DNA of 64,000 nt from Marinifilum caeruleilacunae. GTDB lineage: Bacteria > Bacteroidota > Bacteroidia > Bacteroidales > Marinifilaceae. Below are positions 16,736 to 23,402 of this stretch, in pieces. The DNA lies in NCBI RefSeq assembly GCF_013141825.1, contig NZ_RZNH01000029.1:898-64897 (forward strand). Reading direction: 5' to 3'. The position numbers were made by a program, and so were the translations under genes. The notes below the pieces were generated by a model. The model did not search any database. It was not told where the DNA came from and saw only the letters and a list, made by a program, of their open reading frames with translations. Each line of letters opens with the position of its first letter. Position 1 is the first letter of the stretch.

Positions 16736-17755
16736 TTAATTTGGATTTCGTTTGCTAAATAAATAGTGACTGATGCTCCATTCTTTACCTTGCTTAAACC
16801 CCCATAATTCGGCACAAGCCATAAAAAAGATGCGCCAATACACCCACCATTTTTTTGCTTCGCTGTGACCATAGGTGCTTTCAAAAATGGAAAGAATCTC
16901 ATTTTTGTTGGAATCCATTCTTTTCAGCCATGCTTCAGCGGTTTTTTGGTAATGAACACCATTCATGTGCCAGCGTTGTTCAATGCTTAAATGATCCTGA
17001 AAATGATCGAAGAGTTGTTCACCAGGCATAATTCCACCGGTAAAAAAATATTTCGACATCCAGTCGCTGGAATCTTTCACCTCAAACTTGTAAGTAAGTT
17101 TTGTATGAGAGAAGATATGTACAAAGAGTTTTCCGGCTGGCTTTAAAAAGTTATCGATGCGATAAAGCAACTCCTGATAATTACGCATGTGCTCAAACAT
17201 TTCAACCGAAACCACTCTGTCGAAGAGTTGATCGCTTGTAAAATCGTTCATGTCTGCAGTAATCACTTTCAAGTTTGTAATGCCAGATTTTAGAGCATGA
17301 CTATTGATAAACTCTCTTTGCGAATTGGAGTTAGAGACTACGGTAATTCTTGAATTGGGGAATTTATTTGCCATAAATATACTCAAGGATCCCCAACCGC
17401 AACCAAGTTCTAAAATGTCTTGTCCATCCCTTAATTCTGCTCTTTCAACACTAAGTTCAAGCATTCTTTTTTCCGCTTGATTTAAGTTTTCTATCGACTC
17501 ATCCCAATATCCGCAAGAGTATTTAAGATATTTTCCCAATACGCTTTCAAAAAAGCTGGCCGGCAATTCATAATGCTGATCATTAGCAGCCTTAGTTTCA
17601 ATCGCAATAGGGCTGTTCTTCAGTTCTTTAATTAATTCAGGCAAATTGTAATTTTCCCTCTCTTCTCTTAATCTTTGCTTTAGTAAGCTTCTAATTTTAA
17701 CCCTGATTAAGCTATCGGGAATGATTCCTTTCTCTATAATATTTGTATACCACAT
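16736..17755 (-). CDS. CFA/coclaurine-MT-like SAM methyltransferase
   Basis: A 339-residue SAM-dependent methyltransferase that is distinct from the CFA gene at 12650. It lacks the N-terminal lipid-binding domain and has YLKYSCGYW (77-84, Cys retained), SAM motif LELGCGWGSLS (116-126), VVSVEMFEHMRNY and DWMSKYFFTGGIMPG. The FEHMRNY and FFTGG features place it with the CFA-like group that includes plant coclaurine N-methyltransferase-like enzymes. Several homologues methylate acyl chains without ring closure (recall), giving branched chains. Sitting 5 nt after the desaturase, it may act on the double bond that enzyme makes (inference). Confidence 0.82.
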   Translation of the reverse strand: MWYTNIIEKGIIPDSLIRVKIRSLLKQRLREERENYNLPELIKELKNSPIAIETKAANDQHYELPASFFESVLGKYLKYSCGYWDESIENLNQAEKRMLELSVERAELRDGQDILELGCGWGSLSIFMANKFPNSRITVVSNSNSQREFINSHALKSGITNLKVITADMNDFTSDQLFDRVVSVEMFEHMRNYQELLYRIDNFLKPAGKLFVHIFSHTKLTYKFEVKDSSDWMSKYFFTGGIMPGEQLFDHFQDHLSIEQRWHMNGVHYQKTAEAWLKRMDSNKNEILSIFESTYGHSEAKKWWVYWRIFFMACAELWGFKQGKEWSISHYLFSKRNPN

Positions 17756-17760
17756 GATTT

Positions 17761-18498
17761 TTATTTTAAGGCATTTTTATGAATGGTTATTATTTTCAGC
17801 GCATGCATCATTCTCATGATTACATATGATGGATCAAACTCGAACCATCGACGAGCAAAATTTGCTTTCCAGGGTTGTGCATGATGATTATTGTGAAGAG
17901 CTTCTCCACCCAAAAAAATCTCAATAGGGAAGAGGTTTGTCGAATGATTGTCTTGCTTAAAATTTTTATAACCAATTTTGTGCGAGAACCAGTTGATAAT
18001 TGCACCATGTATTGGACTCATAAAAAAGTGAACAGGAAGCAAGAAGAAAAAGTAAATATTGGGAGCATATAAAATGTAAATTGCTATGTAAACTCCAGCC
18101 CACATTAATCTTGATAGCCATGATTCTGAAATTTTTTCGAATTTCTCCCAACGGGGAATCCGCATGCTCAATTCTTTCTCAATAGCAAGATCTCTGTTCT
18201 TGATCTTCGCATAATAATCATAGGTTTTAAGCATGAACGAAAAAATATTACCAGAATGCTCAGGTGAGTGAGGATCTTTTTCGTTTTCGGCATGCATGTG
18301 GTGAATGCGATGCATGTAAGCATAAGCAAACGGATTGAGGTAGGAAGTACCTTGAGCTATCCAGGTTGCAATGAAAAATGCTTTTTCCCAGAAACGATTC
18401 ATTTTAAACATAGAGTGAGCTGCATAGCGATGCAAAAATACCGTTTGAAAAAATAGGCTGGCGTACCAGTGAAGTAATATGAACACTAGAATAATCAT
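17761..18498 (-). CDS. Membrane fatty acid desaturase
   Basis: A 245-residue integral-membrane diiron desaturase. The three histidine boxes are HRYAAH (23-28), HRIHH (63-67) and HNNHH followed by AQPWKANFARRW near the C-terminus. Hydrophobic segments at about 3-22, 38-52 and 125-165 match the short acyl-CoA/acyl-lipid desaturase family (stearoyl-CoA desaturase-like). It introduces a cis double bond using oxygen and an electron donor. It is the first gene of the nine-gene operon, so it could provide the unsaturated chains for the two methyltransferases. The start ATG at 18498 is preceded by a 350-bp gap that should hold the operon promoter. Confidence 0.88.
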   Translation of the reverse strand: MIILVFILLHWYASLFFQTVFLHRYAAHSMFKMNRFWEKAFFIATWIAQGTSYLNPFAYAYMHRIHHMHAENEKDPHSPEHSGNIFSFMLKTYDYYAKIKNRDLAIEKELSMRIPRWEKFEKISESWLSRLMWAGVYIAIYILYAPNIYFFFLLPVHFFMSPIHGAIINWFSHKIGYKNFKQDNHSTNLFPIEIFLGGEALHNNHHAQPWKANFARRWFEFDPSYVIMRMMHALKIITIHKNALK

Positions 18499-18849
18499 GG
18501 CGATAAATTTGATTTCGTTTGTAGTTTATTTGGAATCGATCCAAACTATACAGGAAACATATTTATCGGGAAAAGGTTCGGAATTTGGGTAAGAAAATGG
18601 TGTTTTGGAAAAGCAGACCTGGATTTTCAATATAATCTATGCTATTTAATAAAATATCATAAGTCTAAAGAAACGATTGGAAACAGCGCATTATCAAAAG
18701 CTTTTGAATTGACTAATTTTATCATTAATCAATAAAAATAAATTATTTATCATGAAAATATAACATTTTACAATTAATGCCGTACACTGTTCAGTTATAC
18801 TTAATAAAATAAATTGTCTATACATTTTAAACAATCTTTAATTTAACTC
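18499..18849. other. Divergent intergenic region of the lipid operon
   Basis: 351 bp between the divergent desaturase operon and the small gene at 18850. No gene is seen. On the minus strand TATAGTTTG (18542-18550) is one base longer than a consensus -7 box. On the plus strand TACATTTT near 18820 is a near match. No exact TAnnTTTG or obvious ECF-type promoter could be fixed by eye. Confidence 0.5.
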
Positions 18850-19125
18850 ATGAAAAACATTTCGGAATACAACCATCTTATCGAGAAAGAGATGGAGAAG
18901 TTTAGGAAGGAATCTGGAAAAATTCTAAAGAAATTTGAAACCACATTTAATAAGGGGAATATGGTTGCAACACATCATTTTACCAATGCAAATCCTGATA
19001 TGATACGCTTTATAAAGGCGGAATTTGAAAAGGCTGGTTTTGCACCTGAATTTATTGGTAACAGACCGGAAGGTCATATTGTATTGAGGGTAAGTTTGCT
19101 AAAATCCGCCGGATACGTAGCATAA
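18850..19125 (+). CDS. Small conserved-looking protein, unknown
   Basis: A 91-residue cytoplasmic protein. The first half is a lysine/glutamate-rich helix (IEKEMEKFRKESGKILKKFE); the second half looks alpha/beta (MIRFIKAEFEKAGFAPEFI then GHIVLRVSL). I do not recognise a family. It is transcribed alone, away from the lipid operon, and ends at a strong bidirectional terminator, which supports real expression. Confidence 0.6.
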   Translation: MKNISEYNHLIEKEMEKFRKESGKILKKFETTFNKGNMVATHHFTNANPDMIRFIKAEFEKAGFAPEFIGNRPEGHIVLRVSLLKSAGYVA

Positions 19126-19145
19126 ATTTTTCATAGATTTGTAAC

Positions 19146-19175
19146 AAAAATGCCGACTTTTCTGTCGGCATTTTT
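19146..19175. terminator. Bidirectional terminator
   Basis: Stem AAAAATGCCGAC with GTCGGCATTTTT, loop TTTCT, flanked by A- and T-runs, between convergent genes ending at 19125 and 19184. Confidence 0.9.
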
Positions 19176-19183
19176 TATTTGGA

Positions 19184-19795
19184 TTAATAAATCAATTCTC
19201 CTATTCCGGGGCGAATTACCTCAAAATCACCATCGGTACAATCTATAATTGTTGAGGCTGTATTGTTTCCATACCCGCCATCAATAATCAGATCAACTTT
19301 ACCACTGTATTTTTCATGAATCAGCTCAGGGTCTGTGGTATACTCTATCACTTCATCCGGGTCGTTAATGGAAGTGGTCATAATTGGATTTCCCAATTCT
19401 TCTACAATTCTTAAAGGAATATAATGGTCAGGAACTCGAATCCCAACCGTTTTTTTCTTGCTCTTAAATAATTTAGGAACATTGTTGCTTGCCGCCAAAA
19501 TAAAGGTAAAAGCACCAGGTAGGTTCTTTTTCATTACTTTAAAAATGGAATTGTCCACTTTTGCGTATTCGGATAAATTGCTTAAACTATTGCAAATCAG
19601 CGAGAAGTTTCCTTTTTCTGCTGTTGTTCCTTTTAACTTGGCAATACGCTGTATGGCCTTGTTGTTGGTTATATCGCATCCAATTGCGTAAACCGTGTCG
19701 GTGGGATAAATAATGATTCCACCATCCTTTAGTACATCAACTATTTGCCGAAATTCCCTGTGATTGGGATTATCGGGATACAATTTTAAGAGCAT
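19184..19795 (-). CDS. TsaC/YciO/Sua5-family protein
   Basis: A 203-residue protein of the YrdC-like family. IIIYPTDTVYAIGCD (27-41), the FSLICNSLSNLSEYAKVD segment, LPGAFTFIL, VGIRVPDH and TTSIN line the nucleotide/threonylcarbamoyl pocket. True TsaC/Sua5 makes threonylcarbamoyl-AMP for t6A37 of ANN-decoding tRNAs. The NFSLIC and IRVP wording is closer to the YciO branch, whose activity is weaker or different, so the t6A role is likely but not certain without checking for another copy. Single gene; its terminator is shared with 18850. Confidence 0.82.
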   Translation of the reverse strand: MLLKLYPDNPNHREFRQIVDVLKDGGIIIYPTDTVYAIGCDITNNKAIQRIAKLKGTTAEKGNFSLICNSLSNLSEYAKVDNSIFKVMKKNLPGAFTFILAASNNVPKLFKSKKKTVGIRVPDHYIPLRIVEELGNPIMTTSINDPDEVIEYTTDPELIHEKYSGKVDLIIDGGYGNNTASTIIDCTDGDFEVIRPGIGELIY

Positions 19796-19914
19796 TACGT
19801 AGTGGTTATGGGTTATTTCGGGAACTAAAGATATAAGTTTCTGCTTATTGAGAGCACAGATTCAGCTTATTTATTTTCAGTCCAAAACATATTATTCTGA
19901 TTTGTATAAAAGAA

Positions 19915-19941
19915 AAAAGGAATGCGAAGTGCATTCCTTTT
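19915..19941 (-). terminator. Terminator after transaldolase-like gene
   Basis: Perfect stem AAAAGGAATGC with GCATTCCTTTT, loop GAAGT. On the minus strand it is followed by TTTCTTTT. Confidence 0.8.
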
Positions 19942-19962
19942 AAATTATTTAGTGTATTGAAA

Positions 19963-20619
19963 TTAGCCATTTAGCTTATTATAGTCTGCTAAGAATTGCT
20001 CCAATCCATTATCGGTTAATGGGTGTTTTAACAAACCAGTAATTGCATTTAATGGACAAGTGGCAACATCGGCACCCGCTTCAACACATTGTATCATATG
20101 CATTGTGTGACGAATTGAAGCAGCCAGAACCTGGGTTTCAAATCCATAATAGCTGTTCATGTCCACAATCTGACGAATCAATTCGATTCCATCAGTTGAA
20201 ATGTCATCAAGTCTTCCAACAAAAGGAGAAACGTATGTAGCTCCGGCTTTTGCGGCTAATAATGCCTGACCTACCGAAAAAATTAAGGTACAGTTGGTTC
20301 TGATTCCCTTTGTGCTTAAATATTTAACAGCCTTGATCCCATTTTTGGTGCAAGGAACTTTAACAACAATTTGTGGATGTAATGCAGCCAATTCTTCACC
20401 TTCCGAAATCATTCCTTCAAAATCTGTGGCAATAACTTCTGCACTAACGTCGCCATCAACGATATCGCAAATATCAACATAGTGTTGTTTGATGTTTTCT
20501 TCACCTTTGATTCCCTCCTTAGCCATAAGAGATGGGTTAGTTGTTACACCGTCAAGAACTCCTAAATCTTGTGCTTCTTTAATCTGATCCAGATTAGCTG
20601 TGTCAATAAAAAACTTCAT
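19963..20619 (-). CDS. fsa: Fructose-6-phosphate aldolase/transaldolase (short type)
   Basis: A 218-residue TIM-barrel aldolase of the short transaldolase (TalC/MipB/FSA) group. It starts [20 protein letters not shown] with the DGVTTNPSL motif (24-32). The Schiff-base lysine lies in [11 protein letters not shown], and the phosphate-binding [13 protein letters not shown] and ASIRH follow. It catalyses either transaldolase transfer in the pentose phosphate pathway or fructose-6-phosphate cleavage; sequence alone does not separate the two. Length is full. It lies between its own terminator and a roughly 170-bp gap before the tRNA block; single-gene unit. Confidence 0.88.
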   Translation of the reverse strand: MKFFIDTANLDQIKEAQDLGVLDGVTTNPSLMAKEGIKGEENIKQHYVDICDIVDGDVSAEVIATDFEGMISEGEELAALHPQIVVKVPCTKNGIKAVKYLSTKGIRTNCTLIFSVGQALLAAKAGATYVSPFVGRLDDISTDGIELIRQIVDMNSYYGFETQVLAASIRHTMHMIQCVEAGADVATCPLNAITGLLKHPLTDNGLEQFLADYNKLNG

Positions 20620-20787
20620 TTTACGATTTTTTGTTTGTTTTTAAGTCGAAAACGAAAATACATTAAATTCTGATGAAGAACAAAGCGATCTTGTTTTTAA
20701 ACCAATGATTATAAAAATACAAGACATGAAATTATTTTCGTGCTGGAATTGTTCGTAAATAAAGTTGATGGGAGAATAAAAGAAAAG

Positions 20788-20878
20788 AGCCGATGGAGGG
20801 ACTCGAACCCATCCCGAGCCTTCGGGACTGATTACAAATCAGCTTTGATTTGTTTTGAAGAATCGTTTGTCACGATTC
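20788..20878 (-). repeat. Partial tRNA-Thr copy P1
   Basis: On the minus strand this holds the anticodon arm (CTGATTTGTAATCAG), a palindromic insert TCCCGA-AGGC-TCGGGA in place of the variable region, and an intact T-arm and acceptor 3' strand of tRNA-Thr(TGT). The D-arm and 5' acceptor strand are missing. It is preceded by a perfect GAATCGT/ACGATTC hairpin. It lies directly 3' of the tRNA gene at 20888, and its acceptor end is CATCGGC like that gene. Not a functional tRNA. Confidence 0.85.
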
Positions 20879-20887
20879 AAAGAAAAG

Positions 20888-20961
20888 AGCCGATGGAGGG
20901 ACTCGAACCCACGACCTGCTGATTACAAATCAGCTGCTCTAGCCAGCTGAGCTACATCGGC
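20888..20961 (-). tRNA. tRNA-Thr(TGT)
   Basis: 74 nt cloverleaf on the minus strand. Acceptor GCCGATG pairs fully with CATCGGC, the anticodon loop is TTTGTAA (anticodon TGT, reads ACA), and the T-loop is TTCGAGT. CCA is not encoded. Identical to the copy at 55277. Confidence 0.95.
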
Positions 20962-20970
20962 GAATTTTAG

Positions 20971-21042
20971 AGCCATTGACGAGATTTGAACTCGTGACCT
21001 CTTCCTTACCAAGGAAGCGCTCTACCCCTGAGCTACAACGGC
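20971..21042 (-). tRNA. tRNA-Thr(GGT)
   Basis: 72 nt. Acceptor GCCGTTG with CAATGGC (one G-U pair), anticodon loop TTGGTAA (GGT, reads ACC/ACT), T-loop TTCAAAT. Transcribed 9 nt before the TGT gene at 20888. Identical to the copy at 55571. Confidence 0.95.
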
Positions 21043-21080
21043 AAAGTAACAATTTAAACTTAGATATTTCTAAGCATGAG

Positions 21081-21180
21081 AGCCGGTGGAGGGACTCGAA
21101 CCCATCCCGAAGCCTCGGGACTGATTACAAATCAGCTTTGATTTGTTTTAGTTCAAATCGCAACAACGATTCCATTTGAT
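21081..21180 (-). repeat. Partial tRNA-Thr copy P2
   Basis: Nearly identical to P3 (21325). It has a leading AATCG/CGATT hairpin, CAAATCA/TGATTTG hairpin, anticodon arm, palindrome TCCCGA-GGCT-TCGGGA, T-arm and acceptor end CACCGGC shared with the tRNA gene at 21182 just upstream in transcription. It lacks the D-arm and 5' acceptor strand. Confidence 0.85.
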
Positions 21181-21181
21181 G

Positions 21182-21255
21182 AGCCGGTGGAGGGACTCGA
21201 ACCCACGACCTGCTGATTACAAATCAGCTGCTCTAGCCAGCTGAGCTACATCGGC
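21182..21255 (-). tRNA. tRNA-Thr(TGT), acceptor mismatch variant
   Basis: 74 nt. Same as the gene at 20888 except that the acceptor 3' strand is CACCGGC, so A5 faces C68 instead of U. Anticodon TGT and T-loop are unchanged. A TATTTTTG -7 box lies just upstream (21268-21275). Confidence 0.88.
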
Positions 21256-21267
21256 AATTGCTACTTG

Positions 21268-21275
21268 CAAAAATA
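21268..21275 (-). promoter_or_regulatory. -7 promoter box before tRNA-Thr
   Basis: TATTTTTG on the minus strand, 12 nt before the tRNA 5' end at 21255. No TTTG at the -33 spacing. Confidence 0.4.
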
Positions 21276-21324
21276 TTTTAAAGAACGAAAGAAAGTCGTT
21301 AAACTTTCTTTTTAGTTTTTGATG

Positions 21325-21424
21325 AGCCGGTGGAGGGACTCGAACCCATCCCGAAGCCTCGGGACTGATTACAAATCAGCTTTGATTTGTTTTGGTTCAA
21401 AATCGCAACAACGATTCATTCTGA
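21325..21424 (-). repeat. Partial tRNA-Thr copy P3
   Basis: 100-nt fragment with the same parts as P2: leading AATCG/CGATT hairpin, anticodon arm, TCCCGA-GGCT-TCGGGA insert, T-arm and acceptor 3' strand CACCGGC. The block GATGAGCCGGTGGAGGG (plus-strand sense) is repeated identically at the 3' end of the neighbouring intact tRNA, giving a direct repeat about 102 nt apart. Confidence 0.85.
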
Positions 21425-21426
21425 TG

Positions 21427-21500
21427 AGCCGGTGGAGGGACTCGAACCCACGACCTGCTGATTACAAATCAGCTGCTCTAGCCAGCTGAGCTACATCGGC
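21427..21500 (-). tRNA. tRNA-Thr(TGT), acceptor mismatch variant
   Basis: 74 nt. Same sequence as the gene at 21182, including the A5-C68 acceptor mismatch. It lies about 28 nt downstream of the SRP RNA with no promoter between, so it is probably co-transcribed with it. Confidence 0.88.
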
Positions 21501-21527
21501 ATTTTTTATTCCTTAAAAGGCATAAAA

Positions 21528-21627
21528 AAGTGGGTAAACAACTATGTCGCACCGCTTCGACCACCTACCCTTGCTGCCTTCCGACCCTGGGGGGATTCAG
21601 TAGGAGCTGGTCGCATAGTGCTTACCC
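21528..21627 (-). ncRNA. ffs: SRP RNA (4.5S type)
   Basis: About 100-nt small bacterial signal recognition particle RNA on the minus strand. The conserved Ffh-binding helix 8 is CAGGGTCGGAAGGCAGCAAGG. The two ends pair (GGGTAAGCACTATG with CATAGTTGTTTACCC) to form one long hairpin. The 3' side runs into CCCACTTTTTT, which probably acts as terminator with some readthrough to tRNA-Thr. The promoter is directly upstream, which places the 5' end near 21627. Confidence 0.92.
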
Positions 21628-21632
21628 GACGA

Positions 21633-21663
21633 CAAAAGTAGAAAAAAGTTGTTTCCCCGCAAA
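21633..21663 (-). promoter_or_regulatory. Consensus promoter of SRP RNA
   Basis: On the minus strand TTTG (21660-21663), 19 nt, then TACTTTTG (21633-21640). This is a complete match to the Bacteroidota primary-sigma promoter TTTG-N19-TAnnTTTG. Confidence 0.88.
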
Positions 21664-21844
21664 TAAAAAGTGGAACTTCTTCCCACAAAATTTCACATGA
21701 AGGCAGCAAGCGTTTTATTTTCAGAGAAATAATTTTTCAAAAAAAAATCAAAATCTTTTCATTTTTCTATCCGCTTAGTAAAAACAATGGTTTCGGATTG
21801 TAATAATTAAGCTTTTTTAAGTGATACTTTACCGTAAAAACGGA

Positions 21845-21852
21845 TATCTTTG
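21845..21852 (+). promoter_or_regulatory. -7 promoter box for DUF4199-GT operon
   Basis: TATCTTTG, 28 nt before the ATG at 21881. It rules out a start at the in-frame codon 21821. Confidence 0.55.
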
Positions 21853-21880
21853 TGTTCGATTAATCACAATTGAATTTAAA

Positions 21881-22435
21881 ATGTACTATAGATCTCTATT
21901 TAAACACTCCTTTTTATTTGGATCGTTGGTGGGAGCCGTATTAATATTGGCGTCATTAACCTTTTATTGGAAAGATGTTTCTATTTTCAATCCTACTCTG
22001 TTATTCATTAACAGGGCTCTTATTATGCTGGGAATTTATTTTGGAGTAAGAAAATATCGCGATGAAGTACTTTTTGGTGTGATTTCTTATGGTAGGGCCT
22101 TTGTTGCGGGTGTTTTAATGATTGCTGTTGCATCATCCTTTTATGCGCTTTATATCTATGTTCTAACCCGCTATTTCGATGCCAGCATTTTAAAGGAGAC
22201 ACTAGACTTAGTCGAAAAAGGAATGGTTCAGCTTGGGTACGAAAAAGATTTGATAGACGTTCTAATGAAATTCTACAGAAAAATTACACCTGAAGCTTTT
22301 GCATTTGGCCAGTGGTTTAGTAAAATGATGGCAGGTGTTTTCTTCTCTTTAATTGTAGCCTTCTTTTTTAGACAAAAGAGAAATTTGTTTAATAACAGTC
22401 CTATTGATAAATTTAACGGTTCAAAAAATCAATAA
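21881..22435 (+). CDS. DUF4199 membrane protein
   Basis: A 184-residue inner-membrane protein with four predicted helices (about 12-30, 38-55, 70-95 and 138-158). The opening KHSFLFGSLVGAVLILASL and the ARAF/GRAFVAGVLMIAVASSFYALYIYV helix fit DUF4199, a Bacteroidota family often placed directly before a family 2 glycosyltransferase, as here (10-nt gap). Function unknown; perhaps a helper for polyprenyl-sugar handling (inference). ATG at 21881 is chosen because the -7 box lies between it and the longer start. Confidence 0.78.
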   Translation: MYYRSLFKHSFLFGSLVGAVLILASLTFYWKDVSIFNPTLLFINRALIMLGIYFGVRKYRDEVLFGVISYGRAFVAGVLMIAVASSFYALYIYVLTRYFDASILKETLDLVEKGMVQLGYEKDLIDVLMKFYRKITPEAFAFGQWFSKMMAGVFFSLIVAFFFRQKRNLFNNSPIDKFNGSKNQ

Positions 22436-22444
22436 ATACAAAGT

Positions 22445-23392
22445 ATGGATATTTCAGTTGTAGTTCCATTGTTTAATGAGGAAGAATCGATTCCGGAATT
22501 GGTGACATGGATTGATAAGATAATGTCACAAAATAACTTCAGTCATGAGATTATAATGGTTGATGATGGAAGTAATGATACCTCGTGGGAGGTAATTGAA
22601 AAATTGCAACAGAAATATGCAGCTGTACGCGGTATCAAATTCAGAAGAAATTACGGAAAATCTGCCGCTCTTTTCAGTGGATTCGAGGTAGCACAAGGAG
22701 ATGTAGTAATTACTATGGATGCCGACTTACAGGATTCTCCTGATGAAATTCCTGAATTGTACAGAATGATAAAAGAAGATGGGTTTGATTTGGTTTCTGG
22801 CTGGAAGAGAAAGCGTTATGATCCAATATCAAAAACAATTCCAAGTAAGTTTTTCAATAGAACAGCCCGTGCCATGTCGGGAATCAAACTGCACGATTTT
22901 AATTGTGGTTTAAAAGCTTACAAGGGCAAAGTTGTTAAAAGTATTGAGGTGTATGGTGAAATGCACAGGTATATCCCAATACTTGCAAAACAAGCTGGCT
23001 TTGTAAAGATTACGGAAAAAATTGTTCAGCACCAGGAAAGAAAATATGGTGTTACCAAATTTGGCTTGAGTCGATTCATTAATGGTTTCCTCGATCTGTT
23101 ATCCATTACTTTTATCAGTAAGTTTGGGAAAAAACCAATGCACTTTTTTGGTTTATTGGGCACATTAATGTTTTTCATCGGATTTTTTGCTTCCGCCTGG
23201 ATCGGTTTCCAGAAAATCTATAGCCTGAGTCAGGGAGTTAAAGCGCCACTGGTTACCGATAGTCCTTACTTTTATATTGCATTGGCAACCATGATTATTG
23301 GTACTCAGCTCTTTTTAACTGGTTTTGTTGCAGAATTGGTTAGTCGAAGCTCTTCTGAAAGAAATACTTACCAAATCGAAAAAGAAATTTGA
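22445..23392 (+). CDS. Family 2 glycosyltransferase (DPM/ArnC-like)
   Basis: A 315-residue inner-membrane GT-A enzyme. The N-terminal SVVVPLFNEEESIPELVTWI is the typical start of polyprenyl-phosphate sugar transferases. The nucleotide-sugar and metal motif is MDADLQDSPDEI, followed by GWKRKRYDP and NCGLKAY. Two C-terminal helices (about 232-256 and 272-297) anchor it. Such enzymes transfer a sugar from a nucleotide donor to undecaprenyl phosphate for later use outside the membrane. It follows DUF4199 and precedes a methyltransferase and a second GT2, together a small surface-glycan or glycolipid operon. Confidence 0.9.
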   Translation: MDISVVVPLFNEEESIPELVTWIDKIMSQNNFSHEIIMVDDGSNDTSWEVIEKLQQKYAAVRGIKFRRNYGKSAALFSGFEVAQGDVVITMDADLQDSPDEIPELYRMIKEDGFDLVSGWKRKRYDPISKTIPSKFFNRTARAMSGIKLHDFNCGLKAYKGKVVKSIEVYGEMHRYIPILAKQAGFVKITEKIVQHQERKYGVTKFGLSRFINGFLDLLSITFISKFGKKPMHFFGLLGTLMFFIGFFASAWIGFQKIYSLSQGVKAPLVTDSPYFYIALATMIIGTQLFLTGFVAELVSRSSSERNTYQIEKEI

Positions 23393-23402
23393 TTCTTCCG
23401 AA

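Noticed and set aside
20740-21179. Open frames reading RWRDSNPSR and similar
   Set aside because: They are translations of antisense tRNA and tRNA-fragment sequence, not genes. The same applies to frames at 55296-55637.
20788-21500. Possible CRISPR array from repeated blocks
   Set aside because: The repeats are tRNA-Thr genes and parts of them, with irregular spacing and no cas genes.
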